Assembly: GCF_018320785.1 (NCBI RefSeq)
Contig: NC_054867.1
Coordinates: 56,534,776-56,598,775 of the forward strand
Reading direction: 5' to 3'
Length of the DNA stretch: 64,000 nucleotides
Source of the DNA: Cheilinus undulatus
Lineage: Eukaryota > Chordata > Actinopteri > Labriformes > Labridae
Of this stretch, positions 12,742 through 27,700 are shown one piece after another. The notes under the pieces were generated by a model that was given only the letters and a program-made list of their open reading frames with translations, had not been told where the DNA came from and ran no database searches. A program made the position numbers and the translations under genes. The number at the start of each line of letters is the position of its first letter. The stretch's first letter is position 1.

Positions 12742-15700
12742 CTGGAAAAGAACAAGCAGAAAAAGAATCAATACATCTGTCCTGTTTGTACATTTTCAAA
12801 CTTGGCAGACAAATTTAGGCCTCATTTGTCCAAAACCAAGTTTAGAAAATTGTTTTCTGTGGCTCAATTTGAAGCTTGTCACAGTTAATTATTTGTCCGA
12901 ATAACCCTGAAGTGTGTGGTGAGGAAATGATGGCTTTACTGCTGGTGAGCATTTTTAACCCTTGTGCCCTCCTCGGGCATTTTTGGCCATTTTCTCAAGG
13001 TTTATTTTATTTTAATTTGTGATCATTTTGTCAGTTTTGGCATGAATTTTTACAGGAACTTTTCTTTTTAGTTAAATTTTTGAAATCCAACATGTTTTAC
13101 TCTTAAATGTCATTCAGACTCTCTCAATGAATTTACTACCCTCTGGACACCTTCAAGGCCAAAAATGTACAAGTACAAAAAACTGCCATTAAATCAGCAT
13201 ACATTAATATTTTTTCTACTTTTCTTTCATAAATCTCTTTAACAACTTCAGACCTGCTCAAAACTACCAAACCTTTTAAACTCACACAAAACTCTCCATA
13301 ATACAACAGGCAAAAACACAAGAATGTGGTGCATGGTCCTAAAATGAGTAAACGGTTGAATCTGGTGGAATACAGTAAAAATGTCAAATTTCACTAGACT
13401 TCTTCACATTGAAATGCTGACATTAAAGAATGCATGATTTTATACTGCAGTGACAGTGAGATTAAAAAACCTGGTTTGAATGGAAGTCAATGGGGGCATT
13501 TTAGCCTCGAAGGTGTCCAGAGGGTATTTCTGACTTTAAGTAAAAAATATCAATGCAATCAGATCAGTTTTGTTGCTAATCTTTGATCCATCCAAGACTC
13601 TCATCACCCCCAAAGCCCCATCTCTCTACTATTTATTATATGGAAAATAATCAATTTTTTCTGTTTTTTTGCAGCAAAAAATGAAATATTTCAAATAATC
13701 AAACTGGCATTAAAAGTGTTAAAATTCTGAAAAGTATTGAATTTTTTGCAGTTTTGAGCAGGTCTGAAGTTGTTAAAAGATTTATGGAAAAAAAAGGTAG
13801 AAAAATACTGATGTATGCTGATTTAATGGCAGTTTTTTTGTATGTTTTCATTTTTGCCTCGAAGGTGTCCAGAGCCTAGTACATTTGAGGAGGGCACAAG
13901 GGTTAATCTCTTTGTTTATGAAATAAAATACAGAAGTTAACCCTTTTAGTCTGATGTTGACTTTGTATGATTTTCAGGTTTTAAAGTGGGCAGAGTTAGA
14001 CTTCAGTGAGGGAAAGGCCGGTCTAGTGCTGGTGTTTGGAGGACCAAAGTCTTAAAAATCATTTGAAACCGTCCTAATGTCTGTGGTCTCCCACATTTTC
14101 AAAATCTTTTAAGACGTGAATATCAGCCAGCCTAAGTGGACAGTAAACAGCAAACTCTCCTACTTCCAATAAAATAAACTAATTTCACTGATTAGTTATA
14201 ATCACTATAATAGTTTTAACTATAATACCTGGTCTAGATGGTAGTGATGTAGACGGTACGCTTGGTAGAGGAACGTCCGCTGGTCCCTCGATTTCCAGAA
14301 GGTTCTGGTCCAGCTCTTCCTGTTCCAGCTCCTCCAGCTCAGCCATAAGCTCATCCTGAACAACAGAGAAGAAAATTATTGAAGATTTTAGGCTAAGAAG
14401 GCACATCATATCAACATAAACCCACAAAGAAGAGTTTTAACAAACTGAATAGAAGTTCAACATTGTTGAAGCCAAAGACCAGGGCTGTATTTTTAATGTT
14501 CTGCATACATAAATGCCTTACATCTGTCTACACTACTCCTCTCACCAAAGCTGTGGTCTGTAATAAGAATTAAGGTTTTTTGTCACAATACCAGAATTTT
14601 TGACTTCAACACAATACCATTAAGGAAGTTAAATTATACATTTACCTGTTCTGACACCACAGAAATGAAAAAAATAAGTCATACAGATATCTAATATTAA
14701 ATAATTTCTAGTTGAAATTCTCATTATGTGCTTATAATACCCTGCTCCTGTTTGAAAGGACAGGACAGAGATGGACAACATTGGAGTCTTATATGTAGTG
14801 TGTACCTGATCAGCTCAGTCAATAAAATATTCTCCATCTATCACTAGGGGGGTAAAGTGGCTCTGTTTTAGCAGGATCGTTCCTTTTCTACCCATTTGTT
14901 AAATGGCTCTGTTGCTTTCATTTGAAAAGGGTTTATGTGGATAGAAAGGTCAACTTTGTGCTTTATACTGATGTAAAATAAAATAAAGTATTTTTCCTCA
15001 CAAACTCCTAATAAAGATAACGCTCTGAAATTCTTCTTGTGTTTGTTCTCACCTCGTCATAATCCTCTCCAAAACCGACCGGTCTGGAAATGACATCTGA
15101 GATTTCTTGAGCTACTTCCTGCTGTTCTGTGATTTCAGCCATGAGATCGTCTACTTTGTCTATATCCCTGTGAAACCAGAAGACAGAGAGGAAAGAGACA
15201 GAATCATTTCAAACAGATGTCTTTATACAGAACACATCCTACAGAAGCTAGCAGAGAAGTCCAGGGCGTGCTGGGCGACTGAGGGATGCAGTTAATAGGA
15301 TTTACTCCATAAATACTAATAAAAACATCTTTAAAGAGTGTGAAGCGTGGTCCACACATCTGCCTCAAAGTCTTCCTTACATGTTTTCATGAGCCGCCTT
15401 CATGGCCTTGGCAGCGTAGCCCATATTCTTCAGGACTTCTGTGTTGGTGTTTGCGTTCTCTAGCGCCTCCCTCTGGAACTCAATGGTAGACAATGTGCCG
15501 TCAATCTGAGCCAGCTGCTTCTCATAACGCTTTTTCCTCTTCAAGGCCTGCAGAGCCGCTAAAACACGGAAAGAAGAGAAGGAGGCAAAGTTAGCTCTGG
15601 AAAAGAAGGAGGACTCCAACATACTCGAGGCTGTGATAATCCCCTCCGAGGACATCCAGTCTGCATGTCGTGTATGAGAATATCCCAGCTTTTGGGGTTT

Positions 15701-18700
15701 ACACACAGACATCAGAGTTTTCTGCATTTAAACTGGCATGGACAGAGTTAAATTCCCCCAAAATAAGCTATATTTGATATTTCTGAGCCCTGAGACTGAC
15801 AGCAACCCCAACAGGATAAGTGAATAGAAAATGGATGGATAATATTAATGATCAGGTCTGATCTTGATTTTAAAAAATTAATGCAAAAATGTGGGAAAAG
15901 TATAAATGAATAGCATTTTCATTGCTATTTCTGTATGCTGTCTGTTTATGGTCAGTGTGAGAATGTTTAATGGCGTCTGAGGGTTAAAAACCATGAAAGC
16001 AGTGATTATCTGGATAAATGAAATTTCCAACAGTCATTTTTTGAGGGTATGCAGGCGGAGCTGCACGCACCACAGAATTCACCAAATTCTAAGAGAACAA
16101 AAAGTTAAATTACTCCACCAACGGGCCGTTCTGTCTGAGCCCTACTTCTGCAGACAATCCAAAGCTATCCCTGTAAATAAAGTCCCTTAAAAATGTCCTG
16201 AACCGGCTTTCTGTCCATCAGCAAATCAATTAACATACTTAGGTTAATGATAGCTTTCTCTACATGTCTTAAACCTGTTTCCCATGTGGATTTGAATCCA
16301 CAGCAACAATAATCTGAAGCATAATCAGGGAATTCCCAGGTGATGAGGAGCTGGGGAATCACCTGATGGAGGAGCCGGCGTCACAAACCTGCTGATTCAC
16401 ACTAGAGGAGTAAGAGAGGTGATGAAATAAGCAGAGATACGTGAGTGTGTGAGCTGGTGTGTGGATTAAAGCTTCATTTAAGAGTCCAGATTAGAGGAGA
16501 AGAAGATAGTTATGCAAGATTTAATAAACCTGGGCAGATTTGGATTTAGCCGTGTAATTCTTTGGTCTTCTAGCTGTGGCTCTCTTTGAACTGAAGTCAT
16601 GGTCAGCTTCAGTAAAGGGGGCGTAGTAGAGTAGTAAAGTGCAGCTCTGCTGCTATCTGAGCTCACTGTCCACAGTTCAAACTATTCCTGCAGATTTTAT
16701 CCAAACAGTTGGAGTGCAAATGTTTTCTAGAGTTTCACCCTATAAGCAAAGGCTGCACAGTGACTGGGTCTTAGGACTAACCACGATTAAACCACCAAAC
16801 ATCACGTGTTTAATGAGAAGTTTAGCATCCTAGCGTTAGCATTAGCTCTGCCTACAGATAGCAGAGACCCTAGAGCTGCATTCATACTGCAGGCAGCAGT
16901 GACCCAAACAGACCAGTGTGAAAAACTTCAACCGTCAGAGTGAAAACAGTCCAGCGGCCTCTTACAGCATCTTTAACACGACCGTTTCATGAGGTGGCAG
17001 CAGGGCAGCGTTTAACTCTACAGATCTGATCTGTTGTCTCCAAACTAAACATGCAGCAGAATACGGAGACTTCAACCATAGCAACAGGCAGCTTCACCGA
17101 CGATACAACCTCTGGACTTTAAGAGGAAAGACAAGTGCCCTCGAGGGATCGATAAGGCTTAAAGATAACAGAAAAGTGGTCGAATTCAGCATTTTGGACA
17201 ACCAGCCCATCTCTGTGGTGGAGAATTTGACTTTCTGTCTGAGCCTTTAGACCCACGCTATACCTGCCGTCTCCACATTACAGTACTGACACTGGCTTAC
17301 CGGAGGTGTACAACAAAGTGACAGCATCCTAGAGAATTTAGAAATCAACCTCACTGCCGTTAGCTTCACTGCAGGCGTTTAGAGCTCTGATGTTAGCCCC
17401 GTGTCACGGCTGAGTCTCTACACAGTCCTCCACCTCTGAGTTAAAGCGTGCGGTGCTACATACACACCAGGTTAGAGGATCTACCACAGCAGAGCAGGTA
17501 CAGCAGGCCATCCAGGATGTTCCTGAACAAGAAGCTTCACTTCATTTTAAAGCAACAGAGGGTAAAGAAATAAAAGTGAGGGAGGAAAAAGTGACGGAGC
17601 AGCTCCAGGTGAACTTTAGAAATGTCTCTGTAATAACAGGAATGCTTGTATTTGATATTTGGGTTTTATTGCAGTGTTAATGTTCTGGTTCATGTCTCTG
17701 ATTAAGCTGCTACATTTCAATAAGGATGTTGTTCTGAATCTGTGTGATTATGTTTTTGATCCTATTCAAGTTAAACTGTTTACACCAGGAGTTTAAAAAG
17801 TGTGTGAGAGTGAGCCTCGCCGAAGAGAACATCATTCATTCAGTGGACCCCCACCCACACAAAGATTCAGATTAAAACAACAACAACCATATGTTCAAAC
17901 ATTTCTGTCTAATTTTAAATATTTTTTAACATTTTTATATCTTCGATATTTTGGTCTGCAGATGTTCTGAAACATCCGTCTTTACCAGGTAATCAGTTAA
18001 TTGGTTTCAGTCATGAATTTACTGCCAATACTACCTGATTATTCTGCTCTGATAATCCTTAAAGCAGCGTTACTCAACCAAAGAGCCAAACTGTTGAAAA
18101 ATACCTCTGAGAGAGCCACAATCTAAGAGGTGAAGCAAAAACAGCTTAAAGTAGCAATAAAAATACGTTAAAGATGGCAAAAATGGTCAGAAAGCAGCAA
18201 AAATGGGTCAAAATGGGAATAAAAAGTGAAAAAAAAGATGGGTGAGAAGTGACAAAAAATGAGTAACAGGTGGCAAAAACAAGGCAAAAAAAAGAGTAAA
18301 AAAAGCAGTCAAGAGTGGCAAAAATGGACAAAAAGTGTCAAAAAAGTTTCCCTTTTTTAAGGTTTTCTGAGGGAATAATATTGAAAATGAAGACATCAGA
18401 GAGCCACTAATAATCCCACATTGAGCATCACTGCCTTAAAGTTACTATCAGTCTGTTCTGTTTGCTCCATGCAGAGGTTTGCAAACAAGATCTTTTTTTC
18501 TGGTTTATGGTTCTGTGCCTCCCTGAAGCTCTGTGGCGCCCCCCAGGGGAAGCCAGCCTCACACTTCGAAAACCGCTGGTTTACACCACTTGAACATGGA
18601 GTTGGGATGTTTTTAAGTCATTTTTTATTTCAGTTTTTGTGACTAATATAGTGAAGCTAATATGTAGTTGTATTTATTTATTGATGGATTATTAAAGTGA

Positions 18701-21700
18701 AGCAGAGCTATTACACCATTCTGAGCAGAAATGTGATTTTATGTTTTTTACAACAGTGTTGGCTGAGGTTAAATGGAATAAGTTTGACATATCTAGTAGT
18801 TTTTCAGTTTATTTCAGTTATTTTTGGCCAAAAGTGCTGATGGGGACAACCCTACTAGGTCAGTAGACTGATGGCTAAACCACCTGTTACATCAGAACAT
18901 TAAATATGATCATACTGGCTGATCTCTGAAGTCCTACATGCAGCTCCTGGAACTAAAAAGTGATCATTTTATTCATAAAATAAGTGAATTATGCTCTGTG
19001 ACAGCTGATAATGACTTAATACAACCAGACCTATGGACTGACTTCTGTTCCCAGCTTCCTGTACATTTTTAACCACTATGTACCTAAATCATGGCAGTTT
19101 TTAAGGCTCTACCATCAGAAACAGAAGCACCTCCATCAGCCTCCCTCGGGTGTTTTTTGGGATCCAGAGGAGCCAGACAGCGGCTGACAGAACCCTCTCA
19201 TCGGATTATTTCAGCACTCTGGTTTATTCCTGGCCTGATAACATCATTACCAAACCTCATACAAACATGATCTCATCATACAGAGTGTATCCGCTCTGTA
19301 GTTCTGTCATCCTTTAGTCTTCCTGCTGCTCTCTGCTATTGACGGCTGCCTTTTACAGACACCATGACCTCCTCCATGTTCAATGTCAGATTTATGAGTA
19401 GGACACTTGGGTGTTTTGTATTCCTGCTCCCATAAATGTAATGCAGAGGAAATAAGGGTTATAGAAGTTACTACTCTGGTTGTCAAAATGTTCAATAATT
19501 GATATCAAGATGCATAATACTATCATCCAGCATAATACAGGCAGATATGAATTACTGATATTTAGAACCAATATTTACAATATAGTTGTGAAAATCAGAG
19601 CCGATCATGCTTGGACAGTATCCTTTTTTTATCTTAAAGATGACTTTAGGGGCGTTTTGCCTTTATTTACAGGACAGCTGCAGAAAGACAGAAAATGAAA
19701 AACCAGCCAAGACCAGGACTTAATCCCAGAACATGTTTTGAGGACTGTTGTCTCTGCACGAAGGCACCTGCTCCACCAGCTGAGCTAAACCCCCGTATCT
19801 ATTCTTTAATGGTTTAAGTCAAGGGTTAAGTTAAAACCCCATATTAGCTCAGGGCATATCTAGCATGTGCAGGAAGACAACCCTTTTCTGACAGTTACCC
19901 CTGTACTGTTCAAGTGTTACTGTCCAAGGGCACCTGGCTTTCACCTGGAGATTACAAAGCAACCAGAGCGCATGGTATCATCTCTGCTCATCCCTTTTTT
20001 AATCCTGCTTCCCAGAAATGTCCCATGTTATATGGTGTTGGACATTAGACAGGTCCACCACTAACTGCAAGCACAGCGATCAGAACGCATGCCTTTCTTC
20101 AAGCTTCATTCACTGCTTTAAAAATGATGAGAATGTTTATGCAAAGCAGGAAATGTAGTCCATCTCAGTCCGGATGTGCCAGATCTGTGCCTGCTTTTTA
20201 TTTAGGACATCTCCACTCAGCCCTAGCCAACACGCTAGCTGCCAGCAGGGATTTTTCACTACTTTTGAAGCTGGCTTGTTTAAGGTACTTGTGCCGTTAA
20301 CACAGAGATCTCAGAGTGTACTGTCCCTCCAAACAGGTAGGGCTTGGTGTTTTTCCACCTCAGTTTATCTGATCAGCTGTTAGGGTCTGCAGACTTCACC
20401 AGAGGAACATCAAACTAAGCTAAAACAAAACTAAAATAAGCCATTTTCACTCGAGTGGCATTTATGTGCCGTTTACTTTGGACATGAGAGGAACGTCTAC
20501 AGATGGAGACAGCAGAAAGACGGAGGGAGAGAAACTTTAGTGGAGACTGGTTAGCAGCAGAGATCCAGACTACCTGGTGGTGTAGGTGTGTAGAGCCCAC
20601 CAGAGCTGCTGCTGTCATGAGTGGGTCTTGGTTCTTCTTCAGGACATTTCTGATCCAGGACAGCAGCTGACAGATGACTGCAGCCTGCATCACTCCCCTT
20701 CCAGAGTTCCCTGCTTTACTGAATGCTGTTTTTTACTGATCTTCTTCAACTTTCTGAGGATAAAATAGAAAAACCATCCCCGCCCAGAAGAGCTGAATGG
20801 AAGTTGCTGTGCTTTACTTTTCTAATGGCTGGTAAGTAGACAAACTATGGTCAGCATGAAAGGTTTACCTTCAGAAAATGTCCCGACGGTTCAGGCAGAA
20901 AACTGAGCTAAAATAACAAATTTGAGCTTAATCTGGTGGGGTTTTTTCTCTGCTCAGCTGTTCAGCATTGCCAAATATGGTAGTGCCAAACACAACAACA
21001 ACAAGAATAAAATGTCCCAAAGACCATACAATTAAGCCACTGTGGTTTTTGGCCCTGCGACTGACTGGCAACCAGTCCAGTGGATACCCTGCCTCTCGCC
21101 CGATGACAGCTGGGATAGGCTCCAGCCCCCCCACAGAAAATGGATGGATGGTTTTTTGGCTCTTTTTTTAACTTAAAACTGGCTCACTACATGGGGCAGC
21201 TATACCTGTCTGTGGGGCTATATAGCCTAGCTTACCATCCTTTATGAAGGGGCAATGCTCCCTGAAATCTCACACAGCTAATGGCACGACTATCACCAAG
21301 TACTTTAGACCAGTGGTTTTCAAACTTTTTTCACCCAAGGCACACCATATTCATGTCAATACAAAATAGACTTTTAAAACAATGTAACAGTCAAGGTGGC
21401 CCATAAGGGGGATAAAGGGCAGAGGTTTCTGGGGCCCAGACAACTGGGCAAAAGGTGGCAAAAATGGCAAAAAAGTGATGAAAAAAACATGGCAAAATTA
21501 GGCAAAAAGTGGCAAGGCAAAGTCAAAAATGAGTAACAATTGGCATAAGGGGCCATAACAGTGGCAGAAACATGTTGACAGTGTCAAAAGGGTGACAAAA
21601 ATGGGTTACAAGTGGCCAAAAAGGGTTCAATGTTGTAAAAAGGTGGTAAAAATGGTTTAAAGGCGATTAAAAAAATGGTCAAAATCAGGTAAAAAAAAAA

Positions 21701-24700
21701 AAAAAGAAAGTGGCAAAGGCAAAGTGAGCGGAAATTGGCAAGAAGGTGGCAAAAATGGGTTGAAAGTAGGGGTGCACGATAACTATCGGGCCGATAACAT
21801 GACGATGAGTCCCGATAACATATATATTTATGTCAGCACAGCAGTGCTGGCGTTTGTTTTCTTTCTCAGGAGACTACACATTCCAAAACAGCAGGTGGCG
21901 CCACAGTACACGACCAGCTGTTAAAGCACCAGCGAAGAAGAGGAAGCAGCAGCCCCTGTGCTAAAATGCTAACAGCACGGAGGCGTTATTCAGTATTTAC
22001 AGGGAGGATAACATGACCGTGTGTGTAGAATTTGCCCTGCAAAGGTCGCAAAGAGTAGAAAGAAGTCCTTGACGGATCTTATGAGTCACTTAAGAGTCAT
22101 CATCCTAACGACGTTAAAACAAAGCGGCAGCAGACACTAGCCTCAGCCGCTTCGGGCATTAGCAGGCGTTGAAAACTGCAGAAAGCTTCCAGAGCCAAAA
22201 GGCCCAACGCTATAATAACAAAATCAGTCTGACAGCCTCCTGATCCACCGCTACTTTCATAGACGTAGACCTGCCTGCTCTGTTTAATGTGGTTTCATTC
22301 AGTCTGATCCACGTTAGGAACAGAAGTTAGCCACAGACCACGGAGGACTTCACATCCTTAACCTATCTCTGATATGACTGATGTCAGTGCATATTATTAA
22401 TCTTTATGTCAAACATCAGCTCGCTTTAACTGTGGCTTAAGCAAAAAAACAAAACAAAACAAAACAAAAAAAACAGACCCCCAGATATCTCCACTGTTAA
22501 GCATAACAGCCTGTTATCATTTGGTTTTATGGGGGAAAACCATCTGTCAGGTGTGTGTGTCTGCTGTACTTGGAACACAAATGTTCAACTATAAAATGTT
22601 AACTATAATAACAGTTATAAAGACAGAATGGTTCCTTTTTCTTTTTGAAAAACACGAGTGATATTAGTTAAAATTAGTTATAAATATCTTTGCTCACTAC
22701 ATATTAGCCCCTTCCTACTCCCAGATGTGCATAAAAACATCAAATAAACTTCTTTTGTTAAATCAACAATTGAAAAAAATTATCGGTTATTATCGGTTAT
22801 CAGCCATCAGGAGTAGGAAATTATTGGTTATCGGTATTGGTTCAAAAAAATAGTTATCGTGCATCACTAGTTAAAAGTGTACAAAAAAAAAGGTTGCAAC
22901 ATGGGTAACGTGTGGCAGAAAAGTGGCAAAAAGGTTAAAGGTGGTAAAAGGGGTTAAAAATTATGAAAAAATTGGCAAAAAAATGTTCAAACAGTAGCAA
23001 AAGTAGGCAAAACTGGCAAAAAAGTTGCAAAAAATGTAACTTAAAAAGTTTCAAAATTGCAACAAAGCAGCAAACATGGTTTAAGTTGTCAAAATTAGTG
23101 GCAAAATGGGTAGAAAAATTGTTTAAAAGTAGCATGAATAATGATCATTTCAACACCAATGTCAACTCAATAATAGCTTGCCAAATGAGGTAACTGTTAG
23201 CCAGGATGCTAGCACCAATGCTACTGATCCAACACACACTCTCATCAGTAAATCACAGCTGGGGAGGGTCCATTCTCTGGGTTTATCAGGGGTCCACACA
23301 GATCCAGGGCACACCTAGACTGGTCTCAAGGGACACTAGCGTACCTCGCCACACCATCGCAGAACCACTGCTGTAGACAAACTGCCTACAAAAACACCAG
23401 AATGTCCCTTTAACTGGTGAGTTTCTGCAGGAAACACTGTGTATCATATCAGAGTGTAAACTGACAGATAGGGCTGGGAAATTAATAGAATTTTAGATTA
23501 AATCACAATATTACACACTGGATTTTTTAAATAGTTCTTTGACCTGAAATGTCAAAACACCAGTTAAATAGATGTTTACCAGCAGAGATGCTACTCTACA
23601 TATCATGCAACACTTTGCAAAAATTTATACTTTCCCTATTTTGTATGTTTGTCTGATTTAAAATCAGAAAGACATAAAATAATTATTCCAGTCAATACAT
23701 CAGTGACTCAGGATGTTCACAGTTAAATTGTTTAGTCTTTGTTTAATCTACCAAATACTGTGTTTATTATAAAATACAGTGATTTATTTCTTCTGTGTTT
23801 AGAAATAAACAAGATTAGGAGCTTACTAAATAATCTTCAAATAGCAATAACAATATTGGGGGAAAAATCACAGTTAGGTTCTTTTCCTAAATCATTCAGC
23901 CCCACTGACAACACTAGTATTCTCTCTTTCTGTTCCCGTGTTGTTCTAACTTCAACCTAAAGGGTCAAAAACAAAAGAGAGGGATTCAGAACAGAGTGAG
24001 AAGGAGGTAAAGCTTTGTATGATTAGAGGGTGAACCAACCAGAGCCCTCATGCAGATTATTTTAGCATGATAAGTCTGGTATGTTAGCTATGAAGAACTA
24101 AAGGACTGTTCTGTTGTCACCCAGCTGGAGGTAGTCTCTCTCTCTGACGGGGAAAGGTATGCTGAAAATCAGGTTCCAGTGTGATGAGGAACAGGACGTT
24201 TAAAACCAGTTTTAGATGGAGCCAGTGGTCTGAGAGGATTTGTGGTTACATCACTGATCTCTCTGAAGCCACAGATGGCTGTTTGACTTCCTGTTATCAG
24301 TTTGTGGTGTGGTAAACCTTCTTGCAGCAATTGCCATTATTATACAGAATATTACTAGGAAAATACTTTGGATGCTCTCCTGAAACACTTCTATCAGTAA
24401 AATTACAGAAGAAAATGTTTGATTTGGATTTTTTCCAACCTTATAATGAAGCTGATGATGAAAATATCTCAGAGTAATCATCCCAGAGACATTTATAACA
24501 CTAGAACAGGGTATAAAGGTTCATATTCTTGGACTGTAACAGCACCAGGACCTGCTGGCTTTCTTCAGGAAGTTGATCATCAAATGTTCATAAAGCTAGA
24601 AGGTATTACGTGCCCCTGTTTGACCAGTAGGATGGATGTGCTGCATTCACTGACCCCTAAACAGAACAGTGAACACATGCATGTTATCATCATGGTGTAG

Positions 24701-27700
24701 TAAAACAGCTGTATAGTTATGGGTGGGACAAATACTGGATATGGAAACATACCATCATCTTATCCTGTTCTTCATAGCTCTTTCACCTGATTATTATTTA
24801 TCATACTTAAACAATAAGGACACTACCAGTGCTTTAGTCCTGAACAGAGATCTGCATATCAACACTTCCTTCCCTCCATCAGCTGTGCATGCTACCAGGA
24901 CATGTAGAGCATGGGTAGTTTATAGTCATGTGATTCAGTGACTAGAGGAAAGTTGGTCTTTTAAAGCTCTGGGATGCTGCAGGAATCAGAAAATTACAAC
25001 ATACATGATTATGACCTCTACATTTAATCAAAAAATGTTTTTTTTTTTGTTTTTTTTTACAAGTTAACTGATTTGTCTGGTGTGGAGGTGATCTCTCAGT
25101 CCTGCAGAGCAGAGCTGTCTAACCAGACCAGACCAGACCAGACCAGACCAGAGTCTAGAGGAGTCTAGGAAATGCAATATTGTGATTGCGATTTAAAATG
25201 TGATTTTTTTTCTGTTGTTCAACAAACATCAGCAAGAAATCACTCTTTATTATAACAAGTAATATTTTCATAAAAACAATTAAAATGATACTTTAATGTT
25301 TGAATGTTTTTTTGCCACTTTTATCCCATTTTTGCCCTTTTTCACCCTTTTTTCTCCCCACTTTCACCCATTTAAGCTACATTATGCCATTAAATACCAC
25401 TTTGCCCATTCTTGCCCCTCTTGACTGCTTTTTGACCATTTTAGTCACTTTTCATTCATGTTTTGCCACTTTTGGTCCATTTTATACCAACTGTAACTAA
25501 TATTTTTGGCACTTCTCACCCATTTTTCACTACTTTCTGACCCTTTTCCTCCCCATTTTTGCCCATTTTCACACATTTTTGTTGTTTTTTTAGCATTCTG
25601 CCACGTTTAACTTATTGCTATTTCTACCTCAAGCTGTTTTTGCAACTTTCACCACTTAGATTGTGACTCTTGCAAAGGTATTTTTCAAAATTTTGGCTCT
25701 TTGGTGGAGCAGGATTGAGTAACACTGGTATAAAGCATAAAAAAGAAAAAAAAGATCGAATCAAACTGATATTTTGACATTTTTCCGGTTAAAGAAATAT
25801 TGCGCTGTCTTCGATTTGAAAATTGCAGCATGCCATATTGCGATTTAATCTAATTTGCGATTAATTACCCAGCCCTACTAGCTGCACCTCTTTAACAGCT
25901 TTTCTCCTTTCTTTGATGTAACCATGCTTTTAATGGAAATGCTGATATAATGAACAATAAGCAAGCTCTTTTATATCAATGACAGGATCTGCCTCTCATT
26001 TAAGAGCCAGTTTCCTAACTTCCTTTTTGTAGTTATTTAATGCACATTTAAAATCCAAACTGATACCAAATCAAGATCTGTTTGGGGTCCAGAGGACCAG
26101 GTCTGACTACTGAGCTGAGCCAAATGATCCAGAACTCCTAAAAGAGGCAGATTTCCCATCATAACTAAAGGGGCAAGATCAGGGTTTACAGTGCTAGACT
26201 GTCCTGAACCTGACTGGACCGTCAGGTGGAAACAGACCAGGTATAAGAGATGTCTGACTTTACCCCACCAGACTTTAGCCAGAGGCTTTTCACCCTCTCC
26301 TGCCGCTGGTTCTTTGTGAGCTTTGGAAACGTTTGGCCTGGGTCAGTATTTTCAGGACTTACTAGTAGCTCACGTTTTTCCCAGTTTGACCAGTTGGTGC
26401 AGCCGTACACAGCACCTCTCTGTGCAGACATCACCTTCTCCTCTCTCTGGAGTTCTTCATTGGGACATCTCCAACAACCAATCTAAATGAGCAGATGCAA
26501 GAAATTCAAGGCTGAAGAGGCTGAAATTTTCCATGGACAAACATTTATCAGACATCTTAGTTAAACAAGACTGAGACCGAGCTAGCAGAGCGTTTTTGTG
26601 TTTATGTGCCACAAAATTGTGCTTTAAAAGAACGCTGTCAGCCTAATGTTTCAAATTATTATGTCAAAGGCAGAAAAAATTAAAAGTCAAGGCCAAAATA
26701 AAGAGAGAAGGCACTGTGGTGTCTGTGACTGCTCCAAACATCAGTGAATGTGCGGTACTGTCCTTCAGCAGAGACTAACAGACGAGACATTCACTTCAAA
26801 CTGAGTGAGCGTGGCTGCAACAACGCACCATCTCCTCCAGTTGCAGCAATGTGAACCGACACTTTCAGAATGTTGCCAAGCATCCTGCTGCAAGCTGATG
26901 CAAGTTTGACCTCTGACCTCGTCTCGATGGCCAATCCCTGCTGTTCAGATTGGTAGACAGTGCAGTTTTTCATGCTCATCACCCATCCATAGCCAGTCCC
27001 TTATTATCCTGGTGGCAGTTAGAAGAGGCCTGTCCCAGCATGCATTGGCAGAGTGTGTGTATCACCTGAACACCTCCCAGGACCATCACAGAGTAAACCA
27101 GAGTGAGCGCTGTTTCTGACTCAGAGCAGACAGTTCATCTTTGTTTGCTTGTGTGATCTCTTCTGCTCAGCTTTTGGGAATTCACCTTTTTTTGACTGTT
27201 TTTTGGAGACTGATCTGCAGAAAATTAAGTTGTTTCTGTTGGGTTTAAAATCACACAGTATTATTGCACACTTCTGAGTATGGAAACAGTATGGAAAATA
27301 CTAAAACTTGGGTCAAAATTTTAACTAAAGCTGCAGCAAGACAGAATATGGGATCAATATGGGAAGCTGAGACTTGGCAGAGAAGACAAAGCTATCATCA
27401 GATCTAGACTAGTTTCTTCTACTAGGACAGCCCTGATTAAACAGAGCTGCAGTGTACAATACAATACAACACAAGAACTTTATCTGGGCAATTAATCGCA
27501 AATCGCAATATGGCCTTCTGCAATATTCTAATCGCAGACAGTGCAATATTTCTTTAACCTTAAATGTGTCAGAATACCAGATATAGTTTGTTGCAGCAGA
27601 TGTTTGATGCTCTACACCAGTGTTACTTTACCCCGCTAAACCAAAGAGCCAAACTGATGAAAAATACCTTTGCAAGAGCCACAATCTCAGTGGTGAGAAG

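Noticed and set aside
19716..19787. Possible tRNA gene on the minus strand
   Set aside because: A and B boxes are present but the cloverleaf is degenerate and a SINE body follows.
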